The position numbers and the translations under genes were made by a program. Shown here in pieces: positions 47,985 through 59,293 of a stretch of 64,000 nucleotides of DNA (the first letter of the stretch is position 1; every line of letters begins with the position of its first letter). The notes below the pieces were generated by a model. It was not told the DNA's origin, made no database searches, and saw only the letters and a program-made list of their open reading frames with translations. The stretch is from Selaginella moellendorffii. Taxonomy: Eukaryota > Streptophyta > Lycopodiopsida > Selaginellales > Selaginellaceae. The stretch is from contig NW_003314329.1 of the NCBI RefSeq assembly GCF_000143415.4, positions 274,619 to 338,618 on the forward strand. The letters run 5' to 3'.

Positions 47985-49430
47985 CTTTCATATAATGTTT
48001 TAGATTGCATCTTTCTGTTTTGGGATGCCAGGTCTTGCTCTTGCCGATCACCTCTGTGCGGCTGTCCACCGGGACGGTGTGGAGCGGTACCTTCGGTGGT
48101 GAGCTTGTAGATGAGCGCTGGACCGTTGCGGACGTTTGGAGGCGGCGAGTCCGACCAGCCTTTCTCGAGGGCATACGTCAAGATGCTCGCGTGATCTCGA
48201 GGGCGATTCTAAAGACCATCCGATCAATCTGCTTGAGGGCCTCGAGCGAGCTCTGGAGGTCGCAAAAAACCGGCGCGAAGTTTTTGATCCCGAGTTGCCG
48301 AGTGAGAAGGCGCATTGCACTGTCGAAGGCTCTAAGATCCGGTCCCCGCATAGAAGATGGCGTCAACTGTCGCCGATGGAGCCTCGACTCTCTTGGAGAC
48401 GTCGTTCCTCAGATTCTTGACTAGAATCAAGCCGTGCGCCTTGGCAAAGCGGTTGCGGGGCACGAAACACCCCACGACCCGCTGGCTTTCTTCGGCCGAA
48501 GTGTCATTACTTCTCGGGATTTGTACGTACTGTTGTGACGGGCCGAGCATAAAAGCACGGCGTTCTCCGCTGGATTGCAAGACAATCTTCTCTGATTCAG
48601 CTCCGCTCTTCGAATGTTTATCAGTGATGTGTCCTCTGAAGTGGCAAAGTCGTAAGTCCTCAAAGCCTTTTCTTTGACGTAATACAGCACCCCCGCACTG
48701 ATTGTATAAGCCGGCCTCTCTCTTTCGAGCTTGAAGACGATAATTCCACTGCCCTGTCCTGTCGCAAGAAAGTTCATCTCGGGTCCCTCCTGAAAGTTTG
48801 TACGGCAGAACGCTTGGACAAGTCCCAGACTCGAGTTTGATGTCCCGGCAGTGTGGAACATGACACAGGAAACGTTGTTGGTGTGACCAACCTCCCAAGC
48901 CTGTTTCTGGAACCAATGCAAGCGTTTAGAAACTAGAACAAAAGAACAAGTCCACATATTAACATTTATCCTCCACAGCTTTACTTGTCGATCGTCAGCA
49001 CCAGAGACAACTAGCGGCAAGCTTGGATGGAAAGCAGCCCTGTCATGCCCCTCGAGAACATACTTGACCACCGCATCGTCACCACCAAAACGTTAGCTGT
49101 TCATCTGCGTGAGTCTCAGAATTCTGTGAAGATCCTCGGCTGGAGAGACCGTCTCAGCGACGCAAACACCATGAGATCGTCCTTGACGTGAAACGAAGCC
49201 GTAGTGATTGTGTCCCGTCAGCACGTCCGGGACTGCTAGTTCCAAATCCTGATGGCTTGATCGTCGCTAGCACTTACGATCCAGGGATACTCCTATGAAC
49301 ATGCACCTTCTCGTCTTGTAGTTCCAGACCTTGGACAAGATCAATTGAAACATCGATGATGAGAATGCTGGTTGGCGGCTTACTTAAAGAGGCTGAGAGA
49401 TGTGAAAATGGACGACGCCCGTCGTGCTCA
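47985..49430 (-). pseudogene. Alpha-COP (coatomer subunit alpha) pseudogene, internally deleted
   Basis: Alpha-COP coats COPI vesicles. Here the - strand reads VVHFHISQPL, KVWNYKTRRCMF, YPWIVSASDDQAIRIWN (then a stop), VKYVLEGHDRAAFHPSLPLVVSGADDRQVKLWR, NNVSCVMFHT, GIIVFKLERERPAYT and YYVKEKALRTYDFAT. These are WD40 repeats five to seven. They are followed by NRFAKAHGLILVKNLRNDV and DAIFYAGTGS, then a jump to the C-terminal region RAFDSAMRLLTRQLGIKNFAP and TYALEKGWSDSPPPNVRNGPALIY. About half of the normal protein is missing between the two parts, and several stops and frameshifts are present. At 49.45-49.75 kb the same strand carries an unrelated frame (LFMRRAIVNLAFEFLLENARR). Confidence 0.8.
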
Positions 49431-49970
49431 CGAGAGATCCCATCTGACGCCGGTGTGGAGACTGGCCAAGATCATCCATGGCGCGTTGCGAATATTCGAA
49501 TTTCTTTCTAATTCGAGCACGATCTGGCTAAACAATGCCTCGATCGGGGTAGGGGCTGTGATTTCCAGGATCCTCCGTCCTCCTCGCGTTCTCAAGCAGG
49601 AATTCGAAAGCGAGATTCACGATCGCACGCCGCATAAAGAGGGCTATTCCTCTGCTCTGGAGCTGTCTCATCTCGCCATTCAACGAAGAACACAGTGCGG
49701 GGTTGAATCACCGCCGCGAGATGGCTTTCGCTTGAACCTCTCGTCTGTGTAGAGTGCTCCCTGGAAGAACGTAGAAGTCATAGAAGTGATGTGGTGTACC
49801 TTCATAAACATGAACTACAGCTGAGTTGCCCTGTGCATACAGGTCAGTAGAAAATCACCAAACTTACGCCAAACAACCTCAGAAATCAATACGCTCAGTG
49901 ATCCACTTCAAGTGCCCTGTCACATAATTTAACTAAATACTAAATACTTTTGCCTAGTAGGAGATAGATG
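49431..49970. other. Intergenic beside the alpha-COP pseudogene
   Basis: Open frames exist on both strands (for example 49372-49752 +) but none resembles a known protein. Confidence 0.35.
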
Positions 49971-49974
49971 AATC

Positions 49975-50080
49975 TCAATGAACTCTTCTTCATGTTGCTG
50001 CAATCTTCAGTTGGACTCTACCATCTTCATAACCAGTAGAGCTTTTTATGAAAGCTCAAAGAAAAGAAGTGGAATTGGGA
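49975..50080 (+). pseudogene. Fragment of the DUF309 gene, including intron sequence
   Basis: The + strand reads ELFFMLLQSSVGLYHL-like sequence (stop and frame changes nearby) and then AGAGCTTTTTATGAAAGCTCAA. Both correspond to the end of exon one and the start of the intron of the gene at 29463-30207. Retention of intron sequence shows a DNA-level copy. Confidence 0.65.
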
Positions 50081-50483
50081 GAGGGAGTATCTATCTATCT
50101 ATCTACTTATATTCTGTTTTGGTAGTCTTGCAGTGCCCAACAAGAAGTATGAGACCCCTCCTCACTTTTGCTCTTCTGATGATTTGTATTACTCTCAAGA
50201 AATCTATCAGCTCTTGGGCAACTTTGGTGCAGGTGTTATAAATTGGAAAAAGATGTAACAGGTTAGAACACTTGCTTTAATTCACCAACTAGATTTTATA
50301 CAAAGAGCATACTTCTATGCAAAGCCAATTTGTAACAAGCTCAAGCTCTATATTTATTTAGAGAATTAAAAGATATTTTTAATGGTACTTTTATGTTTTT
50401 TCAAAACACATAAACTATGTAAAAAAAAACATGAAAAACTATTTATTATTTATTATTAAAATGAAAAACACATAAACACCATC
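50081..50483. other. AT-rich spacer with short ATCT microsatellite
   Basis: Contains a short ATCT run near 50090-50105 and AT-rich sequence up to the gypsy 2 LTR. No gene was seen. Confidence 0.5.
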
Positions 50484-50658
50484 TGTGAGTGCATAGAATA
50501 TGGAAAGGGAATACAGAAATGTGCATATCAATTAGCCCAAAAACCCTAGCTTATATACAGGAGCAAGTGGTCCGGATTGAAACAAATTCAATGGCTACCA
50601 AAATCCCATTACGTTAATATTAGTATATGGCATCGTAGCCGTACACTTGGCCCTCACA
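50484..50658 (-). repeat. Gypsy 2 3' LTR (175 bp)
   Basis: Direct repeat of 56374-56542. Shared blocks include ACAGAAATGTGCATATCAAT and GAGCAAGTGGTCCGGATTGA. The two copies differ by scattered substitutions and an insertion of about 6 bp. Confidence 0.85.
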
Positions 50659-52474
50659 TCATCCCCTCCTCTCGGAATAATGGAAGGCTGTTAGGGTTCT
50701 CTTGTAGACAGGCTGAGATCTGGAGGAACGTCAGGAGGAGGCATCGGTGGATCTGTAGATGGCATTAATTGCTCTTGATCCCTTTGAATAAAGCGTTTCA
50801 ACCGCTGCACATGCACAATCTCCGGAGGATTGGCCTGGTGGACGTCATGCCAAACCTCATAAACTTGTGGTCCAACTTGCCGCAACACCCGATACGGTCC
50901 TTTCCATTATGCAAGGAGCCCTTTAAATAAACCACGTACTATAAGATGGGGAAAATGGACTAACACCAAATCATCCACTTTGTACTTCGTAGGTGGACGA
51001 TGATGGGAGTTGTAGTGCCATTATTGTCCCACTTGTACGCGGCCTAAGTGTTTGGTAGACTTTGTTCGGACAAGTGGAAGAATGCTCGTCAAATATTGAT
51101 CCCATGACTTAGCATCGAGAGCTCGTGGCAATCACCCAACTCTGTTAGTAATATTGGATTATGACCATTTAGGAGTTTATATGGTGAAGCACCAACAGAA
51201 TTCTGCACCTCTATGACATAGGCATACTAAAGAGATGGCAAATAACCATCCCAATCTGAATGTTGAAAGTTCACATACTTTGCAATCATCCCTTTGAATG
51301 TCCGAACGAGTCGTTCCACCAGACCATTTGATTGTGGATGATAAGCACTCGTGAAAGTGTGGCATATCCCCAACCGAGATGTCAAAACATGAAATGCCTC
51401 AGCCATAAATGCAGGACCATTATCCGAAAGAATCCGCTCTAGACAAGAATGCTAGAACACCACTCGATTGAGGAGGAAGTATCCAACAGCAGTTGCCGAG
51501 GCACTAGTAAGAGCACCAACTTCCACCCAATGAGTCAAGTAGTCAGAAGCAATAATAACATACTCATTACTAACAGTCGACCATGGAAAAGGTCCTATAA
51601 GATCAAATGCCACCAACTCAAACGAACAGGAAACTGCAATTGACTCCAACCGTCCTTCCGCAGCACAAGGGGGAGTATTACGAGCTTGGCATCAAACGCA
51701 GCTACGCACATACTGGATAATATCACGTCGCATCTCTGGCTAATAGAAAGACCTGCGCAGCTTCTCGGTCACATGACGATGTCCCATATGCCCACCTAAA
51801 ACAGGAGAATCATGGTAGGCATGGAGAAACCACGGAATAAAGATAGAAGGCACCACCAGCCGTAAATAATCATCAGGATCCGTTCCCACAAAATAAAGAA
51901 GACCGTCTTCAAGACGATATTGAGAATGTAAATGCTGAAAAGGCAAGTCATCAGCAAATGATGCAGAATTCTCAAATGCATCTCGAAGCTTTCGAATCCA
52001 TGGCTCAATCTTTTGAGCCTTGCGAACCTCATCAAGAGAAGGTAGATCTTGCTCTGTGCCTTGTGGACATTGAACATCAAGTATAGCAACCGTCGATGGC
52101 ATAAAATCCTCGTCTAGAAAATCCATAGATGCTGGAACAATAGGCTCATTAGAAACATGAGAAGAGAGTGGAGAAGGAAGAGGAGTTCAAGAAAGGGCAT
52201 CAGCATCAGCCATAGAACTCCCTAGGCGATGAACAATATCAAAATTATATATTTGAAGCTTCAAAGCCCACCGAGTAGTACGACCAACCAAGTTCTTCCA
52301 CTTCAATAATGAAGTAACGGCAGCATGGTCACCTTCAAGTAACGTTCGAGAACCATGTAGATATGCATGAAGTTTCTCAAAACCCCAAATTGCCGCTAAA
52401 CACTCCTTCTCTGTCGTGGAGTAGTTCACCTCTGCTGGTTGTAACATATGGCTTATATATGTAATGGGATGACG

Positions 52475-53471
52475 CTAACCAGGCACACTCAGGCTTTCTT
52501 GCATTAGCACACCTCCAAGACCAATATCAGAAGCATCTACATGCAAAATAGAAGGTTGAGTGTAGTCAGGATATGCTAAAACCAGAGGAGTCGTCAAGAG
52601 CTCTTTAAGATCCACAAATGCCCACTCACAATCTGAAGACCAGATGAAAGATGACGTTGATGACTTCAGCAACGTTCGCAACGGTGAAGTGTGATCAGAA
52701 AGATGATCCACATAATGACTGAGATATTGCACCTTGCCCAGAAAGCACTGCACATCATTCACACACTTCAGAGTAGGGAACTTTAGAATGGCTACAAGTT
52801 TGTGAAGATCAACTTGCAAACCTTTACGAGAAATATGGTACCCAAGATAAGTTGTGTTCTTGGACCCAAATATGCACTTCGACCGCTTCAGTTTTAAACC
52901 AACGTCCCGTAGCTGATCCAACACTTTACACACATCACGAATGTGCTCCTCCCACGTCCCCTCCGAGTGAATCAAGACATCATCAATGAAGTCAGCAGTC
53001 GGCCATCGGTACTTGCCAGTACCCAGAAGCAAGATCGAGCTTGGTGAATTAACGACTTCACCCTAGACGATCCAAAAGATCAGTAGTGTGAGGAAGAGGG
53101 TACACATCCGGGATCGTCACTTCATTTAACGAACGATAGTCGATGCAAAAACAAATACTCCCATCAGGCTTCATCATAAGATGAGGTTCACATGCCCAAG
53201 GGCTCTGCGACTTCCGAATAACACCCTTCTCCAACATCTCCTTGACGTTTGCATGTAAAATCTTGATCTCCTTGGGTGAGCGATGACGAACAGGAACCTT
53301 GATTGGACGAGCATCCCCGGTTAGAATCGGATGACATGTGGCAATCTTGGCCCTAAACGATAAATCAAATTCAAAGAGATTAGAATACTCCTTCATGAGC
53401 CGGTCAACAGCTGCAACACAAAGATCATCAGAGGGATTGGAAAAGGGAAGAGCAGAACAAGATGGAAACAT
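52475..53471 (-). pseudogene. Gypsy 2 reverse transcriptase, with internal deletion
   Basis: The first part ends ...FCIDYRSLNEVTIPDVYPLPHT (53058 side). The second part starts just before the catalytic FIDDVLIHSEGTWEEH (53032 side). The palm segment that normally lies between them is missing. Confidence 0.75.
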
Positions 53472-55007
53472 AGGAGGAAATAGTGGGGGAATAAAAGTAA
53501 TGGAAGAAAAATTAGAAGTAGAAGGACGAAGAGGTACGGAAGTGAGAGGAATGGATGAAACATAAGTATGAGATAAGGGGGAGAAGCCTCAAAGTCAAAC
53601 TTGGCATGATTGCATTGCAACCAATGCATACCAAAAATGAGGTCAAAAGCTTGACTCGGCACCACTTGCAACGACTGGAACTCAAGCTCGAGATCGCTCA
53701 TACGCACAACCAGGTCCACCTCATCTCGTGCACATGCATGTGTACAGCTGTTGCCATAAAGAATGAAAACTGGATCCGCTGCACGACGCAAGTGTAAACG
53801 ACAATGTGTGGTAACAGGTCGAGCAATAGAAGATAAACTCGAACCTATATCAACCAACATGGAGAGAATAATAAGAGACCTCTTGTTATAAAAACGAGCT
53901 TGGAAAGTAAACACTGGATAAATTGGTGCCAAGTGAACCCCTTGATAATACTCTCGAAAGAAAGATTGAGGGGTCACTAACTTATTTGTGCAAGGTCCCT
54001 TTGTTACTTGCATGACTCTTCGTTTCCCGGATGCACCTTGGTGTCCAAACCTTCCACCGTAGCAACACTAATGGGACGTTGCTGACGCCAAGGTCTCCAC
54101 CTAGGAAGTGGAGGTCGCCAATTTGGAAAGCGCTGACAACGCCAATAAGTATGACCAACTTCATCACACGCTCAGCAACGAACATCATGGCCATGACCAT
54201 GTCCTTGCCCTTGTCCTTGGACTCGAGTAGTAGCAGCATCAACCTCTATTGGAACAGGACCATCACTCATAGGAAGTGGAGCTGAAGGACGTGCAACGAG
54301 AAGTGGAAGAGGCAACGTCTCATAACATTGTGCCAAACGAAGAGTATTGTCAAGGGTGGCAAGAGCAAGTGCATGCATAAGTCTGACAAGATCTTGACGA
54401 AGTGCTGGCCACAACATTCCTAGCTCCTGGAAGAACACTCTAATCCCCACAAGTGGCTGCGCTCAATCCATTGTACCACTGCAACGCCATCCCTTGGAGA
54501 CACGTGGGGAACTCATGCAAACGTCGAGCATCATCCCAAGAATGATATATGGCAATCATCATGAAGTAATCGAACCAATGGTACACATCATCCCCAGGAT
54601 TCCCACGAAAAAACTCTGGCCGAACGCGAGGATTGGCACCAAGAGTAGGAGGAGTTAGACCGCGGGCTATGAATGCCGCCATCAATTGAGTTTGATTGTT
54701 TAATTGCAAACACATAACATCACGCAATTGAACCAACTGCTACTTTAAAGTCAAAGGAGGAGATTGTTGATTTGCCATGAAGATGAATGAAAAAGAAAGA
54801 GCAAAAGAAGAGAAATGATAAAAAGCTGGAAGGAATGGTAGGTCTAGACAATGCAAAATGCTAAATCTAAACCAAAATCCTGAAAGGAAAGAACAAAAAG
54901 AAAGGAAATGGAAAAAGCTAGATCTAGACGATGCAAAAGCTAGATCTAAACCGAAATTCCAAATCCAAGCACTCCCTAGGGACAATCAAAGGTGCCCCTC
55001 ACCTCCA

Positions 55008-55201
55008 TGTAAGCAACCAAAGGGAACGACTTGAGAGACGATCCATGGGGTTCAAATATAGAGGGAAAGGGCCCATGAACAAGAGTGCACCCCCTTTTCC
55101 AATCGGTTAAGGGTCTTGGGATAGTTGGAGTTAAGCGTCCTTGGGTTTGAATAGTACTGGGCTGGGTGATCTCCCGGGAAGTCCAAACTCAGGAGCTTAC
55201 A
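55008..55201 (+). repeat. LTR of element B (194 bp) with primer-binding site
   Basis: The repeat has TGTAAG/CTTACA ends. TGGTATCGGAGC at 55204-55215 matches the plant initiator-Met primer site with one change. Older copies of this LTR lie in the AT-rich region at 40.6 and 41.3 kb. Confidence 0.75.
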
Positions 55202-55224
55202 TTTGGTATCGGAGCGGTCTCAGG

Positions 55225-55382
55225 TCCGACTCTGTTGGTTGGCTAAGGGAATCACACCACATGTTGATTGACATCTGGCTGGTCCAGTTTGCTCCCGTTG
55301 GGCTCCGACTCTGTTGGTTGGCTAAGGGAATCACACCACATGTTGATTGACATCTGGCTGGTCCAGTTTGCTCCCGTTGGGC
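55225..55382 (+). repeat. Perfect tandem duplication of 79 bp
   Basis: Copies 55225-55303 and 55304-55382 are identical by eye, beginning TCCGACTCTGTTGGTTGGCT. They lie just after the primer-binding site of element B. Confidence 0.9.
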
Positions 55383-56284
55383 TCGACCCGAGGGGTAGGG
55401 TGTCAAGAGAGCGGGGCTCTCAGGAGAGCTGCGGCTCTTAGCTTCCGTTCACGAGGGCGTGAACTTGCAGGGAAGCGTGGTGGATTTATAACACATCTCC
55501 GCAAGTCCCAAATGACTTACCCAATCGGTCTGGTCTCCCGAGACATAGCATCGCAAATAATCCTCCAGCTGCCTATTCACCCTTTCCGTTTGTCCGTCTG
55601 TCAAGAAGTGTTAGTGCCAACAACTTGACTCAATACCCCATACCTGTCTGTGGGTGATAGGCTGTGCTGAATTTCAACTTGGTGCGATACTGTTCCAGGA
55701 GAGTCCTCCAGAACCTACTGGTGAAGATCTTATCTCGATCTGAGATGATCTCTTCTAGTCTTCCCCGCACCCGAACCACTTGTTCGAAGAACAGCTTTGC
55801 CACACCTTCCGCATCCACCTCCGTTGTGGTGGGTATGAAGTGTGCCATTTTCGAAAATCGGTCCACCACCACAAATATCGCATCAAACCCCTCACTTGGG
55901 GGGAGTCCCGTGATGAAGTCCATAGTAAGATATTTCTACGGGCGATCTGGAATTGGGATGCTTTGCAACAAGCCCCCACTAGCCTTAGTCACGGCTTTTA
56001 CCTGCTGACATGTTGGACATGTCTTTACATAGTCTTGGACGTCCTTAGCCATATCTGGCCAATGGTACTTCCTTTTGAGTAAGCCCATCGTCTTGGGCAC
56101 TTCACCGTGTCCCGCAAGAGGTCCGTCATGACACTCTTCTAAGGCCACCTTCTTTAGTTCCCCTTTTGGAACATACACCCTCGTTTGCTTGTAATAAATG
56201 AGTCCGTTGCGTTCCGCATAGCCCGTTTTCTCTTCCGTTGGCAGCTCACCTCTCTGGTGAGCTTCCCGCGCCTCTAAGGGGGTG

Positions 56285-56364
56285 CACTCTTGTTCATGGG
56301 CCCTTTCCCTCTATATTTGAACCCCACAGATCGTCTCTCAAGTCGTTCCCTTTGGTTGCTTACA
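56285..56364 (-). repeat. Inverted partial LTR of element B
   Basis: Reverse complement of 55008-55089, nearly identical, including TTCAAATATAGAGGGAAAGGG. Confidence 0.8.
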
Positions 56365-56373
56365 CTCCACCAA

Positions 56374-56542
56374 TGTGAGTGCATGGAATATGAAAAGGGA
56401 ATACAGAAATGTGCATATCAATTAGCCCAAAAACTTATATATAGGAGCAAGTGGTCCGGATTGAAATCAATCCGACGGCTACCAAAATCCCACTACGCTA
56501 ATATTAGTATACGGCATCGTAGCCATACACTTGGCCCTCACA
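56374..56542 (-). repeat. Gypsy 2 5' LTR (169 bp)
   Basis: Partner of 50484-50658. CATC follows directly as the target duplication. Confidence 0.85.
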
Positions 56543-57405
56543 CATCTTTATATAATAACTATGTATTATATGTAGTATGTAATATATCACATTTTTTCAA
56601 TATGGCTACTAAAAAATTATAAATCTCTAACTCCAACTATATGCTTCATTATTAAGAGTTATAACATAAGTTCATACTTTTAAGCTTTCTATTTCAACAC
56701 TATAAATTAAGATTTTTCTTTAATATTTGATAAATTTTATCAAAAACTTTTTTTATATTATAATTATATTTTGCAAAGAAAGTTAAAGTTATCTTTATGG
56801 CTACATAGTAATTTTAAAGTGTATTTTATATATTAAAAATTAAAGATAAATTTAGATAAGCCAATTAGAAATAATTTTTTTATAATTTAAGTGTTTAATG
56901 AAATGTAAAACTACAATAAAAATATGAAATATAATAAATTTAATGAAATATAATATTAAAATAATTATAAAATAAAATTTCTTTGTTAAATTTGATAAAA
57001 TTGATCTAAAGAATAATATTTTAGTTTGAGTAAAAGTGATAACTGATAAAAGAACTTTACTGTATTTTTAACTTTAAGTTCTATATTCAATTTTAAATAT
57101 AGACATAAATATATAATTGATAAAAATTTAATTTAAGCTATTAGTTTTTGAAAAGTTAAACTTAGAATAAATTTATATATAAAATTATTAAATTTATACC
57201 ATAAATACATAATATATTATTTTATAAAAAATATGGGTAAACATTCTAAAAGGCTAATATTAGCAATGGTTGTGTTGAAATATAAAAATAAATAAATAAA
57301 ATTCTTGTTTAAAATCATTTAAGATAGATGACATAAAATGATTTAAGGGGAAAACCATCTAATTAATAAGAATATTCTAGGTAGAATTTAGGATTTTGTG
57401 TATTT
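56543..57405. other. Very AT-rich intergenic sequence
   Basis: Runs of A and T with no recognisable coding or repeat structure, up to the end of the FKBP gene. Confidence 0.6.
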
Positions 57406-58362
57406 TTATGTGAACAAATGGAATGGGCGAGTGTCATCCTCAAATTTCCACAAGCCCAAATACTCTAAATCATACAGGAGCACAGAATTAGCTGGTACAG
57501 TACATGGTCCTGTAAATTCCACTTTGATCAAGCAAAGCCATTGTTTATTGATAGTTACTCACCACTCCAAAATCTGGGGCACATTCCTGGGTTCTTTCCA
57601 AAACCAAGCTCCGGTGGAACACGGACTTTACGCTTGCCTCCTGCGCTTATGCTGTGTAACACACAATCACACAACCTAATATATACCTGGCCGCATTGGT
57701 GGGAATTCATCGCCAGAGCCCAAGATTGCTTCATAGATCCCCTTCATCACCTGTATAGAACCATGTATCCTATTTGATCTAGCATAGGAATTTGAATCGA
57801 GAACTCACTCCCGCGGAGTTGAGCTGAAACGAGAAAGGCTCGCCCCGATCATAGCTGCTGTCGAAAACAAACCCATCTTCTCTCCTCCCCTGGTAGTGTA
57901 ACTGCACAAGAGCACAGAACACGATGGCTGTGATTGAATCGAAGCTAGAAGGCAAGCTCCGCTCACCCGAATTACGTTCCCTTTGACTGGTGCTGTGCCT
58001 GTGCCCACGACAAGGTCGCAGAAACTCAGCCCTGATTCCATCACCTTCCACTCGCATTCTTGCGCTTGCGGCTGCGGTTGCAGCTCTTCTGCTTGTTGTG
58101 TCTCTTGCAATTGTTGCAGCGGCGCCTCTTCCTCCGCCGCTGCCGCCAATCTCACTCCGCCGCTCAGTAGCAACGACGTCAATGCAAACATCGATGCCTC
58201 CCGTCGCCCCATCACTAATCTCATGGTCTCGTACTGCTGCTGCTGCTGCTGATGCTGCTGCATTGGTGGATTTGCATTCGCATTTCCCACCGCGACGCTG
58301 CTGCTCCGCGCAGGACGAAGCATTTGCAGCAGCGCACTTGGATTGGGTTGAAGTATCGCCAT
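57406..58362 (-). CDS. FKBP-type peptidyl-prolyl isomerase, probably thylakoid lumen
   Basis: Immunophilins of this type assist folding of photosynthetic proteins. Five exons (57967-58362, 57809-57901, 57687-57750, 57563-57640, 57406-57509) encode 244 residues. The N terminus is a bipartite transit signal: a Gln/Ser-rich stretch, then a twin-arginine type RREASMFALTSLLLSGG followed by alanines. The FKBP domain shows GLSFCDLVVGTG, LHYQGRREDGFVFDSSYDRGEPFSF, EFPPMRPGGKRKVRVPPELGFG and VPANSVLLYDLE. The usual VIxGxxE motif is VMKGIYEAI, which departs from active FKBPs. The last exon is needed to reach the conserved end; without it the protein seems truncated. It is head to head with the FKBP13-like gene. 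Confidence 0.88.
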
Positions 58363-58434
58363 AGCCACAAAAGCGAAAGAAAAATCTTCGCGCGCCCTTA
58401 CCTAGAAAAACAGGGGATTGAATCCCCCTAGGCA

Positions 58435-59293
58435 ATGGCGACCATTGCTACCGTGCATTTGGCGAGTAGCTTCGTGGCAACCAGAATTGGGTTGCCTCGT
58501 CGTCTCAGCAGCAGGGCGTATGCTAGCAGCAGCTCAAGGAACAATCCAAGAGCCATGAGCAAGACGACGATCACAGCAAAGTTGAGCAGGAGAGGAGTGG
58601 TGGTACCATTGCTGGCGCTGGTGGCTGCTACCACCGCCGCCGCCACACCAGCTGCAGCTCAAGATCAACAGGGGTACACGACATCCGCGTCGGGGCTCGA
58701 GTACTGCGACACAATGGTCGGGACTGGCGAATCAATCGCCAAGGGTGCTCTCATCAAGGTGGGATCATCCAGTAACTTTTAGTATGAAATCTTGAGAGAT
58801 CTATCTTGAGACAGGTGCACTACACTGGAACGCTGGAAGATGGCACCGTATTTGACAGTAGCTACAAGCGGGGAAAGCCACTGAGCTTCAACGTGGGTGT
58901 AGGACAGGTACGTACGTATACGCTCGGAGGTTGGTCTTTTCTTCACGGGTTTTGCCATGACATGTAGGTGATCAGAGGATGGGACGAGGGAATCTTGGGA
59001 GGAAGTGATGTGCCACCGATGCTAACAGGTGTTTATCTTGTCCCCGGGATGGATCGACCAGTTTGATAAGTAACTCTTTGTCTATGTGAGCCCAGGAGGG
59101 AAGCGCAAGCTTAGAATTCCTCCCAAGCTTGGCTATGGCGAGAGAGGAGCTGGGTGTAGAGGTGAAGCTCTCCAAACTCAATGAGGTTGAATAGCGACTT
59201 AAGTTACAAGGTGTTGCAGGTAAATCGTGCGTCATTCCTCCAAACTCGGTGCTCTTGTTTGACGTTGAGCTGGTTGGCAAGGGATACAAGTAA
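58435..59293 (+). CDS. FKBP13-like lumenal peptidyl-prolyl isomerase
   Basis: Arabidopsis FKBP13 is a redox-regulated isomerase of the thylakoid lumen. Five exons (58435-58758, 58815-58907, 58968-59028, 59096-59161, 59220-59293) encode 205 residues. The presequence ends with a twin-arginine lumen signal, SRRGVVVPLLALVAATTAAA. The domain reads SGLEYCDTMVGTG, VHYTGTLEDGTVFDSSYKRGKPLSF, VIRGWDEGILGGSDVPPMLTGGKRKLRIPP and NSVLLFDVELVGKGYK. Of the two disulphides of FKBP13, the C-terminal pair (GCRGKSC) is present. The N-terminal pair has only the second cysteine, in EYCDT, because the position before SASGLEYC carries Gly-Tyr instead. It shares a 72-bp intergenic prom region with the FKBP gene on the other strand. 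Confidence 0.92.

Larger units (their letters stand above)
55008..56364. mobile_element. LTR element B nested in the gypsy 2 leader, with inverted ends
   Basis: The left end is an LTR (55008-55201, + strand) starting TGTAAG and ending CTTACA, followed by a tRNA-Met-type primer site TGGTATCGGAGC. The right end (about 56285-56364) is the first 80 bp of the same LTR in reverse complement, so both outer ends are LTR starts. The 5-bp direct repeat CTCCA flanks the whole (55003-55007 and 56365-56369). Between them, on the - strand, are gypsy integrase pieces: zinc-binding region and HDGPLAGHGEVPKT (56178-55936) and catalytic core MDFITGLPPSEGFDAIFVVV (55923-55630). Confidence 0.75.
50484..56542 (-). 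mobile_element. Ty3/gypsy retrotransposon 2, structurally delimited but inactive
   Basis: Both ends carry an LTR (50484-50658 and 56374-56542) starting TGTGAG and ending CTCACA, flanked by the 4-bp direct repeat CATC (50480-50483 and 56543-56546). A polypurine tract, GAGAGGAGGGGATGA on the - strand, sits next to the 3' LTR. Reading on the - strand: gag (54777-54440), a zinc knuckle near 54.16 kb, protease (MLVDIGSS, about 53.86 kb), reverse transcriptase (53471-52475, with FIDDVLIHS), RNase H (52447-52187), integrase (52126-51177) and a C-terminal domain (50888-50691). Stops, frameshifts and a loss of about 70 residues in the reverse transcriptase make it inactive. A second element is nested in the leader. 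Confidence 0.85.

Noticed and set aside
55054..55075. Box-B-like GGTTCAAAT suggesting a tRNA-derived SINE
   Set aside because: No box A or cloverleaf was found, and the sequence belongs to an LTR with TG...CA ends and a primer site.
57563..57640. Truncated FKBP C terminus ending in FWSGE
   Set aside because: A strong donor precedes that stop, and exon 57406-57509 supplies the missing VPANSVLLYDLE.
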